The notes under the pieces: model-generated
What the model saw: the letters and a program-made list of their open reading frames with translations, nothing else
The model's database searches: none
What the model was told of the DNA's origin: nothing
In this document: positions 6,791 to 10,937 of the stretch, in pieces
Layout: the number at the start of each line of letters is the position of its first letter
How positions within the stretch are numbered: position 1 is the stretch's first letter
Source of the DNA: CAYFNK01 sp964474895
Lineage (GTDB): Archaea > Nanobdellota > Nanobdellia > SCGC-AAA011-G17 > PNOQ01
Direction: 5' to 3'
Assembly: GCA_964474895.1 (NCBI GenBank)
Contig: CAYYUK010000013.1
Coordinates: 1-10,937, forward strand
Length of the DNA stretch: 10,937 bases
Position numbers and translations under genes: made by a program

Positions 6791-7807
6791 ATGGCGAAGG
6801 GAACAAAAGAAAATTTAGGTATAATTTTTACAGTAGCAATACTAATAACACTTATCTTTGCAGGATACAAAATAATTTCTCCCTTCATTTTAGCAATTCT
6901 AACCGCAGTAATTATAGCAATTGCAGTAAATCCATTATACAAAAAACTAAACAAAAAGATTAGAAACAAAAATATATCTGCACTAATAATTGTGGTATCA
7001 TTAATAGTTTTCGTGTTAATTCCATTACTGTTCTTCGCAAACGCGATGTTACAAGAAACAATAAATTTCTACAACACTGCAAGTGGATTGGATTTAAGTG
7101 ATACATCAGACAAAATAAAAGAAATAACTGGAATAAATGCAGACTTTGAAAGATATTTCAAGGAAACTTTACTAAGCACTTCAAATATATTTATAGAATC
7201 CAGCGCAAAAATAAGAGCATATATACTAAGCGGGATAGCCAATTTATTAGTGCTATTCTTTACCCTATTCTTCTTCATAAGAGATGGAAAGATATTAGTA
7301 AACAAACTAAAAGATGCAATTCCTATAAAAGAAAAAACAAAAGAAAGATTAAGTAAAGATATAGAAAGATCGATACATGGATTAGTTGTAGGTCTTCTGA
7401 TAATTGCACTCTTGGAAGCAATAACTGCATTCATAGGATTCTATCTATTCAATATTCCAAATCCACTAATTTGGTCCTTTTTAGTTCTAATTTTGGCAAT
7501 GATACCTTTAATCGGACCTGCATTCATCTGGATACCAGCTTCAATATATCTCTTAATAGTTGGCCAAAATTTCAACGCTATTGGATTATTCATATATTCT
7601 GTAATCATTTTAAATTACGTAGACAACATTTTAAGACACCAAGTAATAAGTAAAACTGCAAAAACACCACCAGTTCTAATACTATGGGGTATACTTGGAG
7701 GAATAATCATCTTTGGAATACCAGGAATAATTATAGGTCCGCTAGTATTATCCATCTTAATGGCACTATACAGAGTATATGAAGAGGAATATGTTTCTAA
7801 AAGTTAA
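6791..7807 (+). CDS. AI-2E/PerM-family membrane transporter
   Basis: A 338-residue integral membrane protein of the AI-2E transporter (PerM, YdiK/TqsA-like) family. Probable membrane segments are at about 9-28, 31-48, 62-84, 144-164, 198-220, 227-257, 262-280 and 295-325, with a soluble stretch of about 50 residues at 90-143 and a basic cytosolic loop at 165-195. Family marks are the PLIGPAFIWIPASIYLLIVG segment (239-258), NYVDNILRHQVISK (275-288) and the glycine/proline-rich FGIPGIIIGPLVL (308-320). Members export or import diverse small molecules, and some are Na+/H+ antiporters; the substrate here is unknown. Its last 17 bases overlap the start of AMP phosphorylase, so the two are one operon, which hints at, but does not prove, a link to nucleoside or sugar handling. 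No autoinducer role should be assumed from the family name. Confidence 0.85.
   Translation: MAKGTKENLGIIFTVAILITLIFAGYKIISPFILAILTAVIIAIAVNPLYKKLNKKIRNKNISALIIVVSLIVFVLIPLLFFANAMLQETINFYNTASGLDLSDTSDKIKEITGINADFERYFKETLLSTSNIFIESSAKIRAYILSGIANLLVLFFTLFFFIRDGKILVNKLKDAIPIKEKTKERLSKDIERSIHGLVVGLLIIALLEAITAFIGFYLFNIPNPLIWSFLVLILAMIPLIGPAFIWIPASIYLLIVGQNFNAIGLFIYSVIILNYVDNILRHQVISKTAKTPPVLILWGILGGIIIFGIPGIIIGPLVLSILMALYRVYEEEYVSKS
7784..7787 (+). promoter_or_regulatory. Ribosome binding site (GAGG) deciding the AMP phosphorylase start
   Basis: GAGG ends three bases before the ATG at 7791. It favours this ATG over an in-frame ATG at 7779, which has no such element, and the resulting N-terminus MFLKVKNINIATG matches the form expected for the family. 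Confidence 0.5.
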
Positions 7808-9260
7808 GAACATAAATATTGCAACAGGAGGCCCCCTAATTGCAATTCTGAATTGTAAGGATGCCAATAAATTAAACCTTCAAGAGGGAGACAGAATTCT
7901 TCTAAAAAAAGGAAAAAAAGAGATTATAGCCCCAATAAATATAACAGATTTATCACATCCAAAAGAAGGTCAAATTGGATTATATTCTGAACTAAGTACT
8001 GTTTTAAAAACAACTAATGGACAGAAACTAAAAATAAAACCAACACATATTCCAAAATCTATTGAACTTATAAGGAAAAAATTAGATGGAACTATTCTAA
8101 CAAAAAAAGAAATTAAAATAATTGTAAAAGATTTAATTGAAAATGACCTAACTGAAATAGAATTAACTTATTTTGTGGCTGGTTGTTACAACAAAGATTT
8201 AACAAAAAAAGAAACAGAATATTTTACAAAGGCAGCAATTAAACACGGAACAAAATTAAAATTAAATAAAAAACTTATTGTTGACAAACATTCTCCTGGC
8301 GGAGTCCCAAACAATAGAACAACTATGCTAATCACTCCAATTCTTGCAGCTGCAGGACTAACAATAGCAAAAACAAGCTCGAGAGCAATAACTAGTCCAT
8401 CAGGAACAGTAGATACCATGGAAGTTTTAGCAAAAGTAAAATTTTCAGTAAAAGAAATTAAGAACATAGTAAAGAAAACAAAAGGTTGTATAGTTTGGGG
8501 CAGTGGAACAGAATTGGCAGGTGGAGACGAAAAACTAATTCATGTTAGACACCCTTTAAAACTTGATCCTGAAGGCTTAATGATAGCATCAATATTATCT
8601 AAAAAAGCAAGTGTTGGCTCAACACACATTTTGTTAGATTTCCCAATAGGCAAAACAGCAAAAATAAAATCAGTAAAAGAAGCAAAAAAACTAAAGAAAA
8701 AGTTTGTAGATTTAGGGAAAAAACTTGGAATGAAAATAAAAGGAATAATTACAGATGGTTCAGAACCAATAGGCAATGGAATAGGACCTGCATTAGAAGC
8801 AAGAGATATTCTTTACATACTAAGAAGAGATAACAAGGCACCAAAAGATTTAGAAGAAAAAGCAATTAGCATGGCAAATAAAATCTTCAAAATGACAAAG
8901 ACAAAAAAAGATGCAAAGAAAATTTTAGAGTCTGGATTGGCATACAAAAAAATGAAGGAAATTATAAAAGCTCAACGAGGAAAGGCTTCTATAAAACCAG
9001 AAGAGATATCTATAGGAAAATACAATTACAGCGTAAAATCTTCGAGAACTGGAAAAGTAAAAGAAATAGATAATAAAAAAATAACAAGAATAGCAAGAAC
9101 TGCAGGAGCACCATCTGATAAAGAGGCAGGAATTTACTTATACAAACATAAAAAGTCAAAAGTAAAAAGAGGAGAAAAACTATTTACAATATATTCAAAC
9201 TCCAGAGATAAGTTAAACAGAGCAAAGCTAATTTCTAAACAAGTAATAAGAATAAAATAA
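7791..9260 (+). CDS. deoA: AMP phosphorylase (archaeal DeoA-type)
   Basis: It phosphorolyses AMP (also CMP or UMP in characterised homologues) to the base and ribose 1,5-bisphosphate, feeding the isomerase and RuBisCO encoded just upstream. With the start at 7791 it has 489 residues, close to the about 503 of the Thermococcus enzyme. Domains: an N-terminal extension (1 to about 85) with ATGGPLIAILN, found in archaeal AMP phosphorylases but absent from bacterial thymidine phosphorylases; the glycosyl transferase family 3 helical part (about 90-165); the phosphate-binding segment DKHSPGG (165-171); KTSSRAITSPSGTVDTMEVL (194-213); TDGSEPIGNGIGPALEARD (321-339) and the C-terminal domain (about 400-489). 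Its first 17 bases overlap the PerM-like gene. Thymidine phosphorylase is the alternative, but the N-terminal domain and the RuBisCO context speak for AMP phosphorylase. Confidence 0.92.
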   Translation: MFLKVKNINIATGGPLIAILNCKDANKLNLQEGDRILLKKGKKEIIAPINITDLSHPKEGQIGLYSELSTVLKTTNGQKLKIKPTHIPKSIELIRKKLDGTILTKKEIKIIVKDLIENDLTEIELTYFVAGCYNKDLTKKETEYFTKAAIKHGTKLKLNKKLIVDKHSPGGVPNNRTTMLITPILAAAGLTIAKTSSRAITSPSGTVDTMEVLAKVKFSVKEIKNIVKKTKGCIVWGSGTELAGGDEKLIHVRHPLKLDPEGLMIASILSKKASVGSTHILLDFPIGKTAKIKSVKEAKKLKKKFVDLGKKLGMKIKGIITDGSEPIGNGIGPALEARDILYILRRDNKAPKDLEEKAISMANKIFKMTKTKKDAKKILESGLAYKKMKEIIKAQRGKASIKPEEISIGKYNYSVKSSRTGKVKEIDNKKITRIARTAGAPSDKEAGIYLYKHKKSKVKRGEKLFTIYSNSRDKLNRAKLISKQVIRIK

Positions 9261-9263
9261 AAT

Positions 9264-9363
9264 NNNNNNNNNNNNNNNNNNNNNNNNNNNNNNNNNNNNN
9301 NNNNNNNNNNNNNNNNNNNNNNNNNNNNNNNNNNNNNNNNNNNNNNNNNNNNNNNNNNNNNNN
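9264..9363. other. Assembly gap of exactly 100 N
   Basis: One hundred consecutive undetermined bases, the usual placeholder for a gap of unknown size. AMP phosphorylase ends three bases before it and tRNA-Ser ends two bases after it, so gene order and distance across this point are not established by the sequence. Confidence 0.98.
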
Positions 9364-9365
9364 AG

Positions 9366-9448
9366 CGCCGCGACTGGGATTTGAACCCAGACGCCCTTTC
9401 GGGCCCGGCTTTCAAGGCCGGTGCAATACCAGGTTATGCGATCGCGGC
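9366..9448 (-). tRNA. tRNA-Ser (anticodon UGA)
   Basis: The minus strand folds into a complete 83-base type II tRNA. The acceptor stem is GCCGCGA pairing perfectly with TCGCGGC; the D arm is closed by GCA/TGC with GG in the loop; the anticodon stem CCGGC/GCCGG carries the loop CTTGAAA with anticodon TGA (9414-9412 reversed), reading serine UCA. The long variable arm is a GCCC/GGGC stem with a GAAA loop, as serine tRNAs need. The T arm is CTGGG-TTCAAAT-CCCAG, and the discriminator base is G. There is no intron, and no 3' CCA is encoded: after the discriminator come C and T and then the assembly gap. The gene is GC-rich compared with its surroundings, as expected for a structural RNA. Confidence 0.96.
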
Positions 9449-9470
9449 ACAATAAAAAATCTAGAAATCT

Positions 9471-9480
9471 AATTTAAAAG
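9471..9480 (-). promoter_or_regulatory. TATA box for tRNA-Ser
   Basis: On the minus strand CTTTTAAATT spans 23-32 bases before the first base of the mature tRNA. Archaeal spacing would put the transcription start at, or within a few bases of, the mature 5' end. It sits in the 45-base gap after the 218-residue membrane protein gene, so the tRNA has its own promoter. Confidence 0.6.
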
Positions 9481-9493
9481 AGTTTTGATAATC

Positions 9494-10150
9494 TTACATT
9501 ATTCCCAAAATATGATAAGTTAGTTTAGTAGCAACCTTTATTGAATCTTCGGGTTCGACAAATTCCATTACTATACATTCGCCTTCCCAATATATTCTAT
9601 TTTCAGTGCCAAGTCTTAACTCTATAACTCTTGCTTCAATATTAGAATATTCGCAACTAACAACTGGAGAATCAAGACCTTCAACTGCATTAGTAATTGC
9701 CATGCCAGTAGGAATTTCATAAAGATCCGGATCTGTAACATCATCAACAACCCTAATAAAAGTCAACATAGCAATGCCATCTAGTTGATTTGTATACTCA
9801 TCTAAACTATATTCTCTTGTAACATATATCACTTCTGCAGACAAAATTTCACTTGTAAAATCATCCACCATATAGATTGATTCTAGTTCCATTGGAGAAT
9901 ATCTAAAAGGTATCATAACACCCCTTTCAACAGAGGTTCCCCCTTCATTTTTAACAAAACGATAGTCTAACACGTGCCTTATATTTGATCCAATTTGAGT
10001 AACATTAAACAAATAATCATTATCATCTACACCAGTATAATTATAAGATGTTCCGGGAGAACCAATTTCATCAGAAGTTCTAACTAAGAAAACAAGACTA
10101 AATAAAACAACTACAAGTATTCCCAAATAAACTATAGATTTATTATCCAT
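9494..10150 (-). CDS. Membrane-anchored exoprotein of unknown function (218 aa)
   Basis: I do not recognise this protein by name. With the ATG at 10150 it has 218 residues: a hydrophobic anchor at about 6-23 (IVYLGILVVVLFSLVFLV) with short charged flanks, then an acidic extracellular domain with sequons NYT and NVT. It contains PFRYSPMELE (81-90), two cysteines (166 and 192) that could form a disulfide, and a hydrophobic end TYHILGIM (211-218). A TTG five codons upstream is a possible start, but the ATG has the natural position one base after the stop of the preceding gene (TAAGATG), so both are in one operon. The preceding 163-residue protein has the same order of elements, so they are probably distant paralogues. 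Their position downstream of an S-layer gene suggests a cell-envelope role; this is inference. Confidence 0.8.
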   Translation of the reverse strand: MDNKSIVYLGILVVVLFSLVFLVRTSDEIGSPGTSYNYTGVDDNDYLFNVTQIGSNIRHVLDYRFVKNEGGTSVERGVMIPFRYSPMELESIYMVDDFTSEILSAEVIYVTREYSLDEYTNQLDGIAMLTFIRVVDDVTDPDLYEIPTGMAITNAVEGLDSPVVSCEYSNIEARVIELRLGTENRIYWEGECIVMEFVEPEDSIKVATKLTYHILGIM

Positions 10151-10151
10151 C

Positions 10152-10643
10152 TTAAACAATCCCAAAAACCTTGTAAATAACCCCTTCAGTGAGCATTATG
10201 TAATTTCCATCCAAATATAAACATTTCTCTTCTTTAGTTAGAACTGGAATAGAATCACTATTATTCAAGATTAAAATATCTTCAGTACAAACATAAGTTG
10301 TATTCAAAATTTGGGTTTGAATTCCTTCAAACAATAAAACCGCTTGCAATCTCTGAATACCTCCCAAATCCCAATTTTCATTATAAATTTTAACATATCC
10401 TAATTCAAGATCAAATAAATCTAAATTGTACCCCAATTCATCTGGCAAATAATTAAAGTATAAATAGGAATCAATTTCATCGATCCAAACTTTCCAGCCT
10501 TGATCAGTATTCATAAATTTATATCCATTAATTTTAACAGAATCTCCTCCAGAATAAATAAATCCTAACGTACTGCTAATCATTAAAATTATTATAAAAA
10601 ACCCAAATATTAGTTTATTCCTTTTCTCTTTCTTCATAGACAT
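10152..10643 (-). CDS. Small membrane-anchored or secreted protein of unknown function (163 aa)
   Basis: I do not recognise this protein. A basic N-terminus (MSMKKEKRNK) leads into a hydrophobic segment at 11-30, a signal peptide or anchor. The rest is predicted exported: INGYKF (38-43), then FNYLPDEL (63-70), a sequon in LNTTYVC (113-119), cysteines at 119 and 141, and a final VIYKVFGIV (155-163). The beta-rich pattern and the two cysteines suggest a small folded exodomain. The ATG at 10643 is used here; a second ATG two codons on is equally possible. It is the first gene of a pair with the 218-residue protein (one base between stop and next start) and follows the S-layer gene on the same strand, separated by a T-rich tract. 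It may be transcribed on its own from the AT-rich sequence at about 10667-10678. Confidence 0.75.
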   Translation of the reverse strand: MSMKKEKRNKLIFGFFIIILMISSTLGFIYSGGDSVKINGYKFMNTDQGWKVWIDEIDSYLYFNYLPDELGYNLDLFDLELGYVKIYNENWDLGGIQRLQAVLLFEGIQTQILNTTYVCTEDILILNNSDSIPVLTKEEKCLYLDGNYIMLTEGVIYKVFGIV

Positions 10644-10666
10644 AATACAAACATGAGAATCAAACT

Positions 10667-10678
10667 AAGTTAAAAAGT
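10667..10678 (-). promoter_or_regulatory. Possible TATA element for the paired membrane-protein genes
   Basis: The minus strand reads AACTTTTTAAC about 24-35 bases before the ATG at 10643, the place expected for a leaderless archaeal promoter. The match to a TATA box is only moderate. Confidence 0.35.
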
Positions 10679-10683
10679 TTATG

Positions 10684-10717
10684 GTTGAAAAAAAAAGAAA
10701 AAAGAAAAAAGAAGGGA
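10684..10717 (-). terminator. T-rich tract after the S-layer gene, probable terminator
   Basis: Directly after the S-layer stop codon the minus strand is almost pure pyrimidine: T6, T6 and T9 runs broken by single C. No hairpin is needed for archaeal oligo-T termination. A strong stop is expected after a gene as heavily expressed as an S-layer gene. Confidence 0.6.
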
Positions 10718-10718
10718 T

Positions 10719-10937
10719 TTATACAAGAATTGGACCTTCTCCTTCAGCTAATCCACCTGCTGCAACAGTTGTTGCTGCTCTCTGAGTATCTGCTTTCTCC
10801 CATCCAGCAACTATCAATGCAGTTTGTCCTTCCTTCTCAACAAACTTAACAACAGCAGTATCTATTGCTATTGTAGATGCATCTGCATATGCTGGGAAAG
10901 CTAATCCCATGAATTCAGCGGTTGCACTATTTACAGC
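10719..10937 (-). CDS. S-layer protein, C-terminal 72 residues, 5' end outside window
   Basis: The minus frame is open from the right edge to the TAA at 10721-10719 and carries the end of an archaeal S-layer protein. The visible part starts AVNSATAEFMGLAFPAYADAS and continues with VVKFVEKEGQTALIVAGWEKADTQRAATTVAAG. This matches the conserved C-terminal pattern of archaeal S-layer proteins (VGGP.VN..AAELMGL.YPA..., then ALIVAGW...DTR.A). The protein forms the outer protein coat. An internal ATG at 10910 is not the start; the frame continues upstream without a stop. The end, GEGPILV, is followed by a T-rich terminator-like tract. Assignment rests on motif memory for the S_layer_C type domain, and the segment is short but distinctive. 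Confidence 0.82.
   Translation of the reverse strand, partial: AVNSATAEFMGLAFPAYADASTIAIDTAVVKFVEKEGQTALIVAGWEKADTQRAATTVAAGGLAEGEGPILV

Noticed and set aside
6791..7807. Quorum-sensing autoinducer-2 exporter
   Set aside because: The family name is historical, members have varied substrates, and no AI-2 synthesis gene is visible.
9134..9452. Minus-strand frames crossing the run of N
   Set aside because: They are frames through undetermined bases and through the tRNA and the antisense of AMP phosphorylase; they have no biological support.
1..10937. CRISPR array, insertion sequence or integrase
   Set aside because: I see no regularly spaced repeats, no transposase or recombinase motifs and no terminal inverted repeats in the readable sequence.

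Overview
The window looks like part of an AT-rich archaeal genome, most likely a DPANN lineage of the Pacearchaeota/Woesearchaeota type; that placement is inferred from gene content and style, not from a marker-gene tree. The supporting signs are a form III RuBisCO with archaeal ribose-1,5-bisphosphate isomerase and AMP phosphorylase, an archaeal S-layer protein C-terminus, a Dph6/archaeal PP-loop protein, a tRNA-Ser without encoded CCA, TATA boxes about 26 bases before start codons (leaderless style), and genes that overlap by 4 to 17 bases. A run of exactly 100 N (9264-9363) is an assembly gap, so the parts to its left and right are joined only by scaffolding.

Left part (1-3263, minus strand): a 60-residue helix-turn-helix protein is followed, with an ATGA start/stop overlap, by the first 1028 codons of a very large secreted, sequon-rich surface protein with a LamG-like lectin domain. 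It runs off the left edge.

Centre (3375-9260): this holds the three enzymes of the archaeal AMP/pentose-bisphosphate pathway. A plus-strand operon encodes ribose-1,5-bisphosphate isomerase, a HAD phosphatase and form III RuBisCO, each overlapping the next. It converges on, and overlaps by 14 bases, a minus-strand Dph6-like ATP pyrophosphatase. From a divergent promoter region, an AI-2E/PerM-family membrane protein overlaps AMP phosphorylase by 17 bases. Together, AMP phosphorylase makes ribose 1,5-bisphosphate from a nucleoside 5'-monophosphate, the isomerase makes ribulose 1,5-bisphosphate, and RuBisCO carboxylates it to 3-phosphoglycerate. The embedded HAD phosphatase may remove 2-phosphoglycolate or inhibitory sugar bisphosphates.

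Right part (9364-10937, minus strand): tRNA-Ser(UGA) with a well-placed TATA box, then two adjacent small membrane-anchored proteins that share a hidden common architecture, and at the right edge the C-terminal 72 residues of an S-layer protein followed by a T-rich terminator-like tract. The ends of the window are therefore cell-surface genes and the middle is nucleotide-sugar carbon metabolism.
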